A stretch of 64,000 nucleotides of DNA from Streptomyces tirandamycinicus (GCF_003097515.1 NZ_CP029188.1:2730501-2794500); one strand, 5' to 3'; numbered from the stretch's first letter, positions 1 through 8,517 are shown. The notes: a model not told the origin generated them from the letters alone. Numbers and translations: made by a program.

Positions 1-687
1 CACCCCGGCCACACCCGCGGCAGGCGTCCCCGACGCACCGGCGGCCGAGGCCGCCGCCGTACCCGGCCACGCGCTTCCCCCCACATGCGAACCACGGCCG
101 CTCGTCACACCGCCACCGGTCCCGTCCCGGGGGGCGTCGGCATCCCGCGCCGGCCGCGCCGAGCCGGAACTCCCACCAGGGCCGGCGGACCCGCCCGCCA
201 CCGGCGCGCCCACCGCCGAACCGCCCGTCGAAGACCCGCCCGTCGACCCGTCCGTCGAAGACCCGCCCGCCGAAGACGGACCGGCGTCGCCGCGCGCCGC
301 CCGCTGATCCGCGATGCCCAGCTGGTCCGCCGCGTCCTGCAACCACTCCGGGGGACTCAGCAGGAACGACGTCTGGTTCAGATCGATCCGCTCCGGCGGC
401 GCCGCGGCCGGAGCCGCACCCGTCGCGGGAGCGCCGTACTCCTCCTCGTAGCGGCGGATCACCTCACCCACCGGCAGGCCCGGCCACAACGTGGCCTCCC
501 CGCTGTCCCGGGCGATCACCATGCGCTGCCGGCCGCCGTCCGACGTCGGCCCCTCCGGGCGGTCCTCCGCCCACACCACGAAGCCCAGCTCGAACTCCCG
601 TACCCGCACCTCACGGTGCTGGTAGGCGGGCACGTCGCCGTTGACCCACTCCTCCGCACGCTCCTGCGCCTGCGCGAACGTCACCAT
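1..687 (-). CDS. SUKH-4/Imm35-type immunity protein, N-terminal part (runs off the window)
   Basis: The frame is open from an ATG at 687 to the window edge, so only about 229 N-terminal residues are seen. Residues 1 to about 85 are a compact domain beginning MVTFAQAQERAEEWV, with a later motif VIARDSGEATLWPGLP. This resembles the YrhB/Imm35 immunity fold found at the front of long Streptomyces proteins annotated SUKH-4. After a conserved-looking stretch ending near PPEWLQDAADQLG it becomes a Gly/Ser/Thr/Pro-rich linker. The start lies 8 bases after the stop of the nuclease-SUKH fusion gene, so the two form one operon. The SUKH-4 label for the unseen C-terminus rests on memory of homologous loci. 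No signal peptide is visible, so a cytosolic protein is likely. Confidence 0.6.
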   Translation of the reverse strand, partial: MVTFAQAQERAEEWVNGDVPAYQHREVRVREFELGFVVWAEDRPEGPTSDGGRQRMVIARDSGEATLWPGLPVGEVIRRYEEEYGAPATGAAPAAAPPERIDLNQTSFLLSPPEWLQDAADQLGIADQRAARGDAGPSSAGGSSTDGSTGGSSTGGSAVGAPVAGGSAGPGGSSGSARPARDADAPRDGTGGGVTSGRGSHVGGSAWPGTAAASAAGASGTPAAGVAGV

Positions 688-695
688 CGAGAAGC

Positions 696-1703
696 TCACT
701 CCCCCACCGGGACGGCACGGGCGAAACCGCCGTCCACCATCAGGTTCGCCACGGTCTCCAACTCCGGCGGATTCCCCACCAGCCTCTGCAGGAACGCGTC
801 AAAGTCCTCGCCGCACGGCAGCAGCAGGCTCTCCACCCGTTCCGCCACCGTCCAGCCGTCCCGGTCCCGGGCGTCGTCGTACGCGCAGAACCACACCGAA
901 CCCACGTCCGCACCACGGACCTTGACCGCCAGCAGCCCGCCCTGGACGAAACCGACCCCGAGGTAGTCCTTCGTCAGATGGTCCCGCAGGCACTTGTTCA
1001 CGTACACCAGGTCGTTGACCGCCGCCTCCTCCCGCACCGTGAAGAACGGCTGGTCCACCAGCATCCCCAGCTCCGCGTCGAGCGCCACGCCCACCGGCGC
1101 GCACCCCCCGGCCGCCTTCAGGAAGGAGCGGTACGCACCCGGCAGGCGATACCCCAAGTCCTCCTCCACTCCCAGCAGTTGCTGCTCCGACACCGACACC
1201 GCACCCTTCGGCAGACCGAAGTGCACCGGCCGCGTCTCCCGCAGCGGACGGGTGCCACGCTTGCCGTGGTCCACCACGGCCGTCGCCACCCCGCCGTGAT
1301 GCCGCAGCAGCGCCTTCACCTCGACCGGCACCAGCTCCAGCCGACGGCTCCCCGCCACGTGATGCCATGTCCAGCCGTGCGGCGTCGCCACCGGGGGAAT
1401 CGTGTCCCACAGCTCATGACCGGCCGCGGCCTGCGCCGTGTTCGCCGACACGTAGTCCGTCAGCCGCAGTTCGTCGACACCGAAGCCCTCCGGGGGCTCC
1501 GCGACCTCCGCCACCGCCCGCGCATACGGCGAGAAATCCGGAAAACCGTGCTCGTCCACCCGAACGCCCATAGAATGCCGAGCAGCCCTCACCGGGTCCG
1601 GGAAGTGAACGACCTGTCCGGCGTAGGCCGCGTTCGGCGGCGCTGCGTTCCCCCGGCCCTGGGGGCCGGGAGGTGCCCCCAGCCCCATCCGACCTGTCGT
1701 CAT
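696..1703 (-). CDS. WHH-type HNH nuclease fused to SMI1/KNR4 (SUKH) immunity domain
   Basis: The protein has 335 residues from an ATG at 1703; an in-frame codon further upstream lacks conserved-looking sequence. The N-terminal half (about 45-170) reads like a WHH-family HNH/EndoVII nuclease from polymorphic toxins: VDEHGFPDFSPYA, then GWTWHHVAG, then LVPVEVKALLRHHGG, which supplies the W-H-H and H-x-G-G signatures. The C-terminal half (about 175-330) is SMI1/KNR4-like: GVEEDLGYRLPGAYRSFL, then VWFCAYDDARDRDGW and DFDAFL. A toxin-type nuclease and an immunity-type fold therefore share one chain. No leader peptide, RHS repeats or Hint domain is present, which argues for an intracellular role. 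It is co-directional with the SUKH-4/Imm35 gene and divergent from a YwqJ deaminase. Nuclease activity is inferred from motifs only. Confidence 0.75.
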   Translation of the reverse strand: MTTGRMGLGAPPGPQGRGNAAPPNAAYAGQVVHFPDPVRAARHSMGVRVDEHGFPDFSPYARAVAEVAEPPEGFGVDELRLTDYVSANTAQAAAGHELWDTIPPVATPHGWTWHHVAGSRRLELVPVEVKALLRHHGGVATAVVDHGKRGTRPLRETRPVHFGLPKGAVSVSEQQLLGVEEDLGYRLPGAYRSFLKAAGGCAPVGVALDAELGMLVDQPFFTVREEAAVNDLVYVNKCLRDHLTKDYLGVGFVQGGLLAVKVRGADVGSVWFCAYDDARDRDGWTVAERVESLLLPCGEDFDAFLQRLVGNPPELETVANLMVDGGFARAVPVGE

Positions 1704-1931
1704 GGCGGTATGCCCCCTGCTGCGTCCTGCTGGTTCACCACAGCCTATGCGGTGGGGCAACAGCGGCCACCGCCGCTCCGTTCCCGTAACCGGCCATCAT
1801 CTCCGCGTAACCCTCCGACCAGGACAGGACGACACAGCCACACCTTTCAGCCACCCCGCTTCCACACCGCCCGCCCCATTTGGCAGGCTGTCCCAGCAAC
1901 TCGGGGGATTGCAGGGAGGGACAACAGCACC

Positions 1932-2453
1932 ATGCACACGGCACCGCAACCGTCGCCGGCAGCCACAACAGGCGACCCCAGGCTCAGCTGGAGCAGCGCG
2001 GAGTCCGCAGTCCGCCCGCCCGCACTCCGCTTCCGCCGCGACGGAATCCTGCCCACCGTCGCCGCCGCGCTCTCCGTCCGCGGCACGACCCTCACCTGCA
2101 CCGCGGCCAGAGGAGACCAGACGCCCGACCTCCACCCGCTCGTACAGGACTTCCTCGACACCCTCACCAGCGGCCAGCGCGAGCGCTTCACCGGCCGATG
2201 CCCCGAAGCCATCCTGCTCTCCCGCCACATCGGCGCCACCGACGCCGCACGATCCAAACGCGCCCGGCGGAAACCACTCACCCCCGGCGAAGCCCGCCGC
2301 TCCCTCAAGCACGCCAAACTCACCACCCGGCGCATCCGGGAGGACGGCGACCCCCTCCACGGCAGCTACGCCGCCCCCTGCCGCTCCTGCGCGGCGATGC
2401 TCGCCCACTTCGGCGTACGCACCGTCGAACCCGCCCAGACCGAGAACGGCTGA
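1932..2453 (+). CDS. YwqJ-related putative deaminase
   Basis: The protein has 173 residues, starting at ATG 1932 (MHTAPQPSPAA). It matches the YwqJ-like deaminase family by two motifs: GRCPEAILLSR around residue 95, which carries the C-x-E active-site signature, and YAAPCRSCAAMLAHF near the C-terminus, which carries the zinc-binding P-C-x-x-C. Family members are usually C-terminal tips of polymorphic toxins acting on nucleic-acid bases. This copy is free-standing, with no signal peptide or delivery domain. It is followed 10 bases later by a SUKH-3 gene, as expected for a toxin/immunity pair. It is divergent from the nuclease-SUKH fusion across about 230 bases. The substrate cannot be told from sequence. 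Confidence 0.8.
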   Translation: MHTAPQPSPAATTGDPRLSWSSAESAVRPPALRFRRDGILPTVAAALSVRGTTLTCTAARGDQTPDLHPLVQDFLDTLTSGQRERFTGRCPEAILLSRHIGATDAARSKRARRKPLTPGEARRSLKHAKLTTRRIREDGDPLHGSYAAPCRSCAAMLAHFGVRTVEPAQTENG

Positions 2454-2463
2454 ACGCACGCAC

Positions 2464-2970
2464 ATGCCCGACCACCCCCTCAGCACCACCCGATTCCCCG
2501 TCGCCGTCGACGCGGCCCTGCGCGACGCGGGATGGCAGCCGGGCCGCTGGGACATCAAACTCGCCGAGCACTGGGCCGACACCCTCCGCGCCCACGTCTC
2601 CCCCGGCGGCCACCGGCACACCGTCTTCCCGGCCGCCGTCGAAGCCTGGGCCGAGTTCGGCGCCCTCCACATCACCCCGCCCGGACCCGGCCGCCAGACG
2701 GCACCCGCGGCCCTCCGCCTCGACCCCCTCGCCGGACTCCACCTCGCCCGCACCCTCGGCGATCTCGGCCGCGCACTCGACACCGAGATCGCGCCCCTCG
2801 GAGAAGAACTCGGAGAAGAAGGCGACGCACAAGCCGTCCTCGCCGTCGACGCCCGAGGCCGCGTCTACAGCGTCGACCACACCGGCGACTGGTACCTCGG
2901 CCCCGACCTCGACCAGGCGCTCATCACCCTCGTCAACGGCAACCAGCCGGCACGCCTCACCATGCCCTGA
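2464..2970 (+). CDS. SUKH-3 domain immunity-like protein
   Basis: The protein has 168 residues from ATG 2464, ten bases after the deaminase stop and so in the same transcript. It shows the SUKH-3 pattern: LRDAGWQPGR near the start, AVEAWAEFGALHI in the middle, an acidic EIAPLGEELGEEGDA segment, then AVDARGRVYSVDHTGDWYLG and a C-terminal ALITLVNG helix. SUKH-3 proteins are usually immunity factors for deaminase or nuclease toxin tips, so it most likely neutralises or controls the neighbouring YwqJ-type deaminase. It is predicted cytosolic, with no membrane segment. A role as a general binding module rather than a strict antitoxin is possible, because this cluster has no exported toxin. Confidence 0.8.
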   Translation: MPDHPLSTTRFPVAVDAALRDAGWQPGRWDIKLAEHWADTLRAHVSPGGHRHTVFPAAVEAWAEFGALHITPPGPGRQTAPAALRLDPLAGLHLARTLGDLGRALDTEIAPLGEELGEEGDAQAVLAVDARGRVYSVDHTGDWYLGPDLDQALITLVNGNQPARLTMP

Positions 2971-3096
2971 GCCGCCACCACCGGCGCACCACCGAAGCGC
3001 GACCCGTGCACGCGAGCGGCGGCCCACCGGCGAAACGGGTCCGGCCGGGGACGCGGGCCCCTCGGCCGGACCGTCACCACCCCCGGCCACCGGGCC

Positions 3097-4620
3097 TCAC
3101 ACCACCGGCGACTCCGCCTGCGACCCCACCGGGGACTCCATCGGCAACACCGCCGACACCCGGAAACCACCCGCGTCCGTCGGCCCCGACACGAACACCC
3201 CACCCAGCGCCGACACCCGCTCCCGCATACCCACCAGGCCGTTCCCCCCGCTCGGCAGACCCGCATCCGCCGCACCCCGCCGCGACGGGCCGTTCTCCAC
3301 CTGCATCGCGATCTCCGCCTCACGATGAGCGACCCGCACCCACGCCTTCGCACCCGCCGCATGCTTGTGGACGTTCGTCAACGCCTCCTGCACCACCCGG
3401 AACGCCGTCTGCTCCACCTCCGGCCGGTACGTGCGCGACTCGCCCTGCACCGAGAGCTCCACCACCATCCCCGCCACCCGCGACTGCTCCACCAGCGAAC
3501 CGAGATCCGCCAACGACGGCCCCTCCCCCGCGGCTGCGGCCTCGGCGGCCTCGGCGGCCTCCGCCGCGGCCGCGGCCGCCGCACCCACCGCCGCCAACGG
3601 CACCGGCTCCGCCGCCGCCCGCGCCACGACCTCCTCGCCCGACCGCAACACCCCCAGCATCTCCCGCAACTCCGTCAACGCCTGCCGGCCCATGTCCCCC
3701 ACCAGCGCCGCGTTCCGCACCGCCTTCTGCGGATCCTTCAACGCCACCGCCTGCAACGCCGCCGCGTGCACCACCATCAGACTCACCCGGTGCGCCACCA
3801 CGTCGTGCATCTCCCGCGCGATCCGCGTCCGCTCCTCCGTACGCGCCCACTGCGCCTGCTGCTCCGCACGGTCCGCCAGCAGCGACAGCTCCTGCTCCAG
3901 ACTGACCGCACGCTCCCGCAGACTCTCCATCAGCCGCCGCCGCGCCCCCACGTACAGCCCCAGCAGCAGCGGCGGGGCGGTCAGCCCGATCGACATCACG
4001 ACCGACACCACCGGCACATACCAGGACCCCGGGTCGAAGTCGGCCGCCGCCACGTCCTGCCGCGTCCTCACGAACGTGACGATCAGCGTCCCCAGCAGCG
4101 ACATCCCCGCCAGCGCCGCGATCACCCGCCGCGGCGCCTCCGAGGCGGCGAGCGTGTACAGCCCCACGATCGCCATCAGAAAGCCCATCTCGGCCGGTGT
4201 GATCGCGATCGACACCAGCACCACGGCGACCGGCCAGCGCCGGCGCAGCACCAGCACCGACCCGGCGAGCAGCCCGAAGACCACCCCCACCGGCACGGGC
4301 AGCGCGACCGTCTCCGAGAACCGCACCCCCTCCAGCGCGCACTCCGCCGCGGAGAGGAGAGCGAGCCCCACGTCCAGCACCGCGCTCCGCCGCCGCCCCC
4401 ACCACAGCGACCTCCACGACGGCCTCCGCGGCGACGCGGCCCCCGGACCGCCCCCCGGACCGCGGCCCGGCTCGCCATCGGACCCGCCACGCCGCCTGCC
4501 GCCCGGCCCGCCATCCGGCCTGCCGTCCAAGCTGCCGCCCGGCGTGCCAGCCGGTGCGCCGTCCCGTCTGCCGTCCCGTCTGCCGTCCGCAGAGTCCCGG
4601 TGTGCCCCCGTTGTGGTCAT
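3097..4620 (-). CDS. Two-component sensor histidine kinase (HisKA_3 type)
   Basis: The protein has 507 residues from ATG 4620 (MTTTGAHRDSADG). The first ~75 residues are a low-complexity Gly/Asp/Arg tract of DGRRDG- and GGSDGEPG-like repeats. Several hydrophobic segments follow (about residues 85-220), then a coiled linker (LRERAVSLEQELSLLADRAEQQ), the phosphoacceptor box REMHDVVAHRVSLMVV with the conserved His, and a HATPase domain (FRVVQEALTNVHKHA as N-box, GNGLVGMRERVSALGG as G-box). This is the NarL-partner class of kinase, yet no response regulator lies beside it, so it is an orphan. The ATG has no obvious Shine-Dalgarno, and a TACGCT hexamer sits 7 bases upstream, so the mRNA may be leaderless. 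The signal sensed is unknown. Confidence 0.85.
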   Translation of the reverse strand: MTTTGAHRDSADGRRDGRRDGAPAGTPGGSLDGRPDGGPGGRRRGGSDGEPGRGPGGGPGAASPRRPSWRSLWWGRRRSAVLDVGLALLSAAECALEGVRFSETVALPVPVGVVFGLLAGSVLVLRRRWPVAVVLVSIAITPAEMGFLMAIVGLYTLAASEAPRRVIAALAGMSLLGTLIVTFVRTRQDVAAADFDPGSWYVPVVSVVMSIGLTAPPLLLGLYVGARRRLMESLRERAVSLEQELSLLADRAEQQAQWARTEERTRIAREMHDVVAHRVSLMVVHAAALQAVALKDPQKAVRNAALVGDMGRQALTELREMLGVLRSGEEVVARAAAEPVPLAAVGAAAAAAAEAAEAAEAAAAGEGPSLADLGSLVEQSRVAGMVVELSVQGESRTYRPEVEQTAFRVVQEALTNVHKHAAGAKAWVRVAHREAEIAMQVENGPSRRGAADAGLPSGGNGLVGMRERVSALGGVFVSGPTDAGGFRVSAVLPMESPVGSQAESPVV

Positions 4621-4694
4621 GTCTGACAGCGTACGAAAGCGGTCGAGCGGATTTCCGGCGGCTTCCACAGCACGAAACGTGAGCGAAAGGGGCC

Positions 4695-5648
4695 GTGAAC
4701 CGCGACGATCGCCCGAACCGGCGAATCGACCACATGGCCGACCCGGACGTCCGCATTCCGGACGAGCCTGGGCACATGACCTCCACGACCGGCGGACACG
4801 CCGACTTCGAAGACCTCCGCAGACGGGCGATCGCACTCCGCCGCGAGGGCCTCAGCCTGCGCCAGATCCGCGACCGGCTCCACATCGGCAACAACGACGT
4901 CCTCAACCGCCTGGTGAAGGGCGAGCCCCCGCCCGACTGGACCAGGCGCCCCAACGCCAAGGACGACCTCCGGGCGAAGGCGCGCGAGCTCCGCAGCCAG
5001 GGGATGACCTACGACCGGATCCAGGTCGAACTGGGCTGCTCGAAGAGCTCGATCTCCCTCTGGGTACGGGACCTGCCGAAGCCGGTTCCGCGCACGCCGT
5101 CGGAGCAGGCGAGTCTGGCCGCCCGGAAGCGGTGGGAGCACGAGGGCCCGAGGCGGGAGGCGGCGCGTCAGGCGACCAAGGACACCGCCCGGCGGGAGAT
5201 CGGCACGCTGACCGAGCGGGAGTTGTTCCTCGTCGGGGTGGGGCTGTACTGGGCCGAAGGCACCAAGGACAAGCCGCACGCTCGCCGGGAGCGGGTCATC
5301 TTCGTCAACAGCGACCCCGGAGTGATCGCGCTGTTCCTGGCGTGGCTCGACCTGGTCGGAGTGGAGCGGGTCCACCTGCGGTACCACGTGATGATCCATG
5401 AGTCCGCCGATGTGCGTGCCGCCGAGCGGTACTGGGCCGACCTGGTGGAAGCGGACGTGTCGACCTTCGGCAAGACCACGCTCAAGCGCCACAACCCGAA
5501 GACCGTCCGCAAGAACGTGGACACGCACTACCGGGGTTGCCTCGTGATCGCGGTCCGGCGGAGCGCCGAGCTGTACCGTCGCATCGAAGGCTGGTGGTAC
5601 GGCATAGTAGGGGCTGCGTCCGCAGCCGATCCACCAAATCGGACATAG
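4695..5648 (+). CDS. Double-HTH protein with LAGLIDADG-like C-terminal domain
   Basis: The protein has 317 residues if it starts at GTG 4695, preceded by AAAGGGG; ATGs at 4734 and 4776 are alternatives, and conserved-looking sequence begins only after the third. Two resolvase-like helix-turn-helix segments are visible: REGLSLRQIRDRLHIGNN (about residues 52-70) and SQGMTYDRIQVELGCSKSS (about 103-122). After a basic linker, the C-terminal half has LVGVGLYWAEGTKDK, FVNSDPGVIALFLAWLDLVG and YHVMIHESAD, a helix-strand pattern reminiscent of LAGLIDADG endonucleases or WhiA-type relatives. It ends 6 bases before tRNA-Gln. I do not recognise a named function. A sequence-specific DNA-binding protein, possibly a domesticated homing-type enzyme, is the best guess. 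Confidence 0.6.
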   Translation: MNRDDRPNRRIDHMADPDVRIPDEPGHMTSTTGGHADFEDLRRRAIALRREGLSLRQIRDRLHIGNNDVLNRLVKGEPPPDWTRRPNAKDDLRAKARELRSQGMTYDRIQVELGCSKSSISLWVRDLPKPVPRTPSEQASLAARKRWEHEGPRREAARQATKDTARREIGTLTERELFLVGVGLYWAEGTKDKPHARRERVIFVNSDPGVIALFLAWLDLVGVERVHLRYHVMIHESADVRAAERYWADLVEADVSTFGKTTLKRHNPKTVRKNVDTHYRGCLVIAVRRSAELYRRIEGWWYGIVGAASAADPPNRT

Positions 5649-5654
5649 CGGCAA

Positions 5655-5725
5655 TCCCGGGTCGTCTAAGGGCAAGACGTCAGATTTTGGTTCTGATCAT
5701 GGGGGTTCGAGTCCTCCCCCGGGAG
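5655..5725 (+). tRNA. tRNA-Gln (anticodon UUG)
   Basis: The 71 nt fold as a full cloverleaf. The acceptor stem pairs TCCCGGG (5655-5661) with CCCGGGA (5718-5724). The D arm is GTC/GAC, the anticodon stem TCAGA/TCTGA with loop TTTTGGT (5685-5691), the variable loop TCAT, and the T arm GGGGG-TTCGAGT-CCTCC with one G-T pair. The anticodon at 5687-5689 is TTG (Gln, CAA codons), and the discriminator base is G, as usual for Gln. CCA is not encoded. Confidence 0.95.
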
Positions 5726-5740
5726 CAAGCCTGCTCAGTT

Positions 5741-5768
5741 CGGGTCCTGACCCCACGGTCAGGACCCG
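5741..5768 (+). terminator. Terminator hairpin after tRNA-Gln
   Basis: A perfect 12-bp stem (CGGGTCCTGACC with GGTCAGGACCCG) closes a 4-base loop, 15 bases after the tRNA. It is followed by a pyrimidine-rich stretch (CACTTATTTC). It should separate the tRNA transcript from glmU. Confidence 0.75.
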
Positions 5769-5839
5769 CACTTATTTCACGCCTGTATGCCCCCGGTATC
5801 CTTCGGGTGTCCACCACCCGAAAGCCGAAGGGCATTCCC

Positions 5840-7288
5840 GTGAGCGCCAACCGCCCGGCCGCCGTCGTCGTCCTCGCCGCGGGTGAGGGCACCCGCATGA
5901 AGTCGAAGACCCCCAAGGTCCTGCACGAGATCGCCGGACGCTCGCTCGTCGGGCATGTCGTGTCCGCGGCCCGCGAGCTTGAGCCCGAGCAGCTCGTCGT
6001 GGTCGTGGGACACGCGAGCGAGCAGGTCGAGGGGCACCTCGCGGCGCACTACGAGGGGACGCGCACGGCGTTCCAGGCGGAGCAGAACGGCACGGGGCAC
6101 GCCGTGCGGATGGCGCTGGAGGAGCTGGGCCAGGCGCCGGACGGCACCGTCGTGGTGGTCTGCGGCGACACCCCCCTCCTTTCCGGTGCCACGCTGTCGG
6201 CGCTCGTGGCCGCGCACGCCGCGGACGGCAACGCGGTGACGGTGCTGACCGCCGAGGTCCCGGACTCGACGGGGTACGGCCGGATCGTGCGGGACGCCGC
6301 CACGGGTGCGGTGACCGCGATCGTGGAGCACAAGGACGCCTCCGACGCCGAACGGGCGATCAGGGAGATCAATTCGGGTGTCTTCGCGTTCGACGGCCGG
6401 CTGCTGGCGGACGCGCTCGGCAAGGTCCGTACGGACAACAGCCAGGGCGAGGAGTATCTGACGGACGTGCTCGGGATCCTGCGTGAGGCGGGGCACCGGG
6501 TGGGTGCGTCGATGGCCGGGGACCACCGGGAGATCCTGGGGATCAACAACCGGGTCCAGCTGGCCGAGGCGCGCCGGCTGCTGAACCGGCGGCTGCTGGA
6601 GCGGGCGATGACCGCCGGTGTGACGGTGGTGGACCCGGCGTCGGTGCTGGTGGACGTGACGGTGACGTTCGAGCGGGACGCGGTGATCCACCCCGGTACG
6701 CAGTTGCTGGGTGCGACGCATGTGGCGGAGGACGCCGAGGTGGGCCCGAACACGCGGCTGCGGGACACGGTGGTGCACCGGGGTGCGCGGGTGGACAACA
6801 CGGTGGCGGACCGCGCGGTGATCGGCGAGTCGGCGTCGGTGGGTCCGTACGCGTATCTGCGTCCGGGTACGCGGCTGGGCACGAGTGCCAAGGCCGGTAC
6901 GTACGTGGAGATGAAGAACGCGACGATCGGCGAGGGCACCAAGGTGCCGCACCTGTCGTATGTGGGCGACGCGACGATCGGCGATCACACCAACATCGGT
7001 GCGGCCTCGGTGTTCGTGAACTACGACGGCGAGGCGAAGCACCACACGACGATCGGCTCCCACTGCAAGACGGGCTCGGACAACATGTTTGTTGCTCCTG
7101 TCACAGTCGGGGACGGTGCGTACACCGCGGCGGGTTCGGTGATCACCAAGGATGTGCCCGCGGGTTCGCTGGCCGTGGCCCGCGGCCAGCAGCGGAATAT
7201 CGAGGGTTGGGTGGCGCGGAAGCGTCCGGGCAGCGCGGCGGCGCAGGCGGCTCAGGCCGCGGCCGAGGCCGTCGAGCGCGAGGGCTGA
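5840..7288 (+). CDS. glmU: Bifunctional UDP-GlcNAc pyrophosphorylase / glucosamine-1-phosphate acetyltransferase
   Basis: The protein has 482 residues from GTG 5840, with GAAGGGC as ribosome-binding site; this start gives the canonical N-terminus. The N-terminal uridylyltransferase domain carries VVLAAGEGTRMKSKTPKVL (nucleotide-binding G-x-G-T-R-M and catalytic Lys) and the CGDTPLL metal site. The C-terminal left-handed beta-helix has repeated hexapeptides and the acetyltransferase motifs RPGTRLG, GTYVEMKNA and SYVGDA. Both reactions make UDP-N-acetylglucosamine in the cytosol for peptidoglycan and teichoic acids. Length is normal for the family. It precedes prs by 118 bases in the same direction, an order common in actinobacteria and Gram-positives. 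Confidence 0.97.
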   Translation: MSANRPAAVVVLAAGEGTRMKSKTPKVLHEIAGRSLVGHVVSAARELEPEQLVVVVGHASEQVEGHLAAHYEGTRTAFQAEQNGTGHAVRMALEELGQAPDGTVVVVCGDTPLLSGATLSALVAAHAADGNAVTVLTAEVPDSTGYGRIVRDAATGAVTAIVEHKDASDAERAIREINSGVFAFDGRLLADALGKVRTDNSQGEEYLTDVLGILREAGHRVGASMAGDHREILGINNRVQLAEARRLLNRRLLERAMTAGVTVVDPASVLVDVTVTFERDAVIHPGTQLLGATHVAEDAEVGPNTRLRDTVVHRGARVDNTVADRAVIGESASVGPYAYLRPGTRLGTSAKAGTYVEMKNATIGEGTKVPHLSYVGDATIGDHTNIGAASVFVNYDGEAKHHTTIGSHCKTGSDNMFVAPVTVGDGAYTAAGSVITKDVPAGSLAVARGQQRNIEGWVARKRPGSAAAQAAQAAAEAVEREG

Positions 7289-7406
7289 CCGAAAACGGGT
7301 GCGCCGATCTCGGCGTACCGTGATACGTGCACATGATTCGGCTGGCTCGCCGCACAGGGCACGGGCGGATCGGCAGCGGAGAGACACGTCTGAGGAGACA
7401 GTTGCT

Positions 7407-8381
7407 GTGACCGGGATCAAGACGACCGGCGAGAAGAAGCTGATGCTCTTCTCCGGCCGCGCCCACCCCGAGCTGGCCGAGGAGGTCGCCCACCAGCTGG
7501 GGGTCGGCCTGGTGCCGACCAAGGCGTTCGATTTCGCCAACGGTGAGATCTATGTCCGCTTCCAGGAGTCGGCGCGTGGCGCGGACTGCTTCCTGATGCA
7601 GAGCCACACGGCCCCCATCAACAAGTGGATCATGGAGCAGTTGATCATGATCGATGCTCTGAAGCGGGCTTCCGCGCGGAGCGTCACGGTGATCCTGCCC
7701 TTCTACGGATACGCGCGTCAGGACAAGAAGCACCGCGGGCGCGAGCCGATCTCGGCGCGGCTGATCGCGGACCTGATGAAGACGGCCGGTGCGGACCGGA
7801 TCCTCACGGTGGATCTGCACACCGACCAGATCCAGGGCTTCTTCGACGGCCCGGTGGACCATCTGTTCGCACTGCCGCTGCTGGCGGACTACGTCGGCGC
7901 GAAGGTCGACCGCTCGAAGCTGACGGTGGTGTCCCCGGACGCCGGCCGGGTGCGGGTCGCGGACCGCTGGTGCGACCGTCTGGACGCGCCGCTGGCGATC
8001 GTGCACAAGCGCCGCGACAAGGACGTGGCGAACCAGGTGACGGTCCACGAGGTCGTGGGCAATGTCGAGGGCCGGGTCTGCGTCCTCGTCGACGACATGA
8101 TCGACACCGGTGGCACGATCTGCGCGGCCGCGGAGGCGCTGTTCTCCCACGGCGCCGAGGACGTGATCGTGACGGCCACGCACGGTGTGCTGTCGGGTCC
8201 GGCGGCGGACCGCCTGAAGAACTCGAAGGTGAGCGAGTTCGTCTTCACCGACACGCTCCCGGACCCGGGCAATCTGGAACTGGACAAGATCACCGTCCTG
8301 TCGATCGCTCCGACCATCGCGCGCGCCGTGCGCGAGGTCTTCGAGGACGGCTCGGTGACGAGCCTGTTCGAGGAGCAGTAG
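7407..8381 (+). CDS. prs: Ribose-phosphate pyrophosphokinase
   Basis: The protein has 324 residues from GTG 7407, preceded by TGAGGAGA. It converts ribose-5-phosphate and ATP to PRPP for purine, pyrimidine, histidine, tryptophan and NAD synthesis. Visible signatures are the LFSGRAHPELAEEVA start, the flexible-loop/ATP region YARQDKKHRGREPISARL, the metal site LTVDLHTDQIQGFFDGPVDH, and the PRPP-binding loop VLVDDMIDTGGTI. Length matches class I enzymes. Placement between glmU and ctc repeats the glmU-prs-ctc-pth order known from Bacillus and actinobacteria. A short hairpin follows the stop, so ctc probably has its own promoter. Confidence 0.97.
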   Translation: MTGIKTTGEKKLMLFSGRAHPELAEEVAHQLGVGLVPTKAFDFANGEIYVRFQESARGADCFLMQSHTAPINKWIMEQLIMIDALKRASARSVTVILPFYGYARQDKKHRGREPISARLIADLMKTAGADRILTVDLHTDQIQGFFDGPVDHLFALPLLADYVGAKVDRSKLTVVSPDAGRVRVADRWCDRLDAPLAIVHKRRDKDVANQVTVHEVVGNVEGRVCVLVDDMIDTGGTICAAAEALFSHGAEDVIVTATHGVLSGPAADRLKNSKVSEFVFTDTLPDPGNLELDKITVLSIAPTIARAVREVFEDGSVTSLFEEQ

Positions 8382-8407
8382 GACGGGAGCAGTAGGACGG
8401 AGCGGGA

Positions 8408-8427
8408 GGACCGCGGTCACGCGGTCC
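8408..8427 (+). terminator. Short hairpin after prs
   Basis: The arms are GGACCGCG and CGCGGTCC around a GTCA loop, 26 bases past the prs stop. The stem is only 8 bp and there is no T tract, so termination may be partial. Confidence 0.45.
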
Positions 8428-8488
8428 CGCCCGACCGTTGATCGGCGGTCGCTGGTCGCCGGGCGCCGATCGGTGACCGTTGATCGAT

Positions 8489-8517
8489 TTAGGCTGCGGC
8501 CTCCCTCCGGGTAGACT
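8489..8517 (+). promoter_or_regulatory. Vegetative-type promoter for ctc
   Basis: TTAGGC (8489-8494), a 17-base spacer and TAGACT (8512-8517) fit the Streptomyces HrdB pattern: the -10 matches TAGRRT and the -35 is weaker. It lies about 130 bases upstream of the ctc start, leaving a long 5' leader. Confidence 0.5.
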
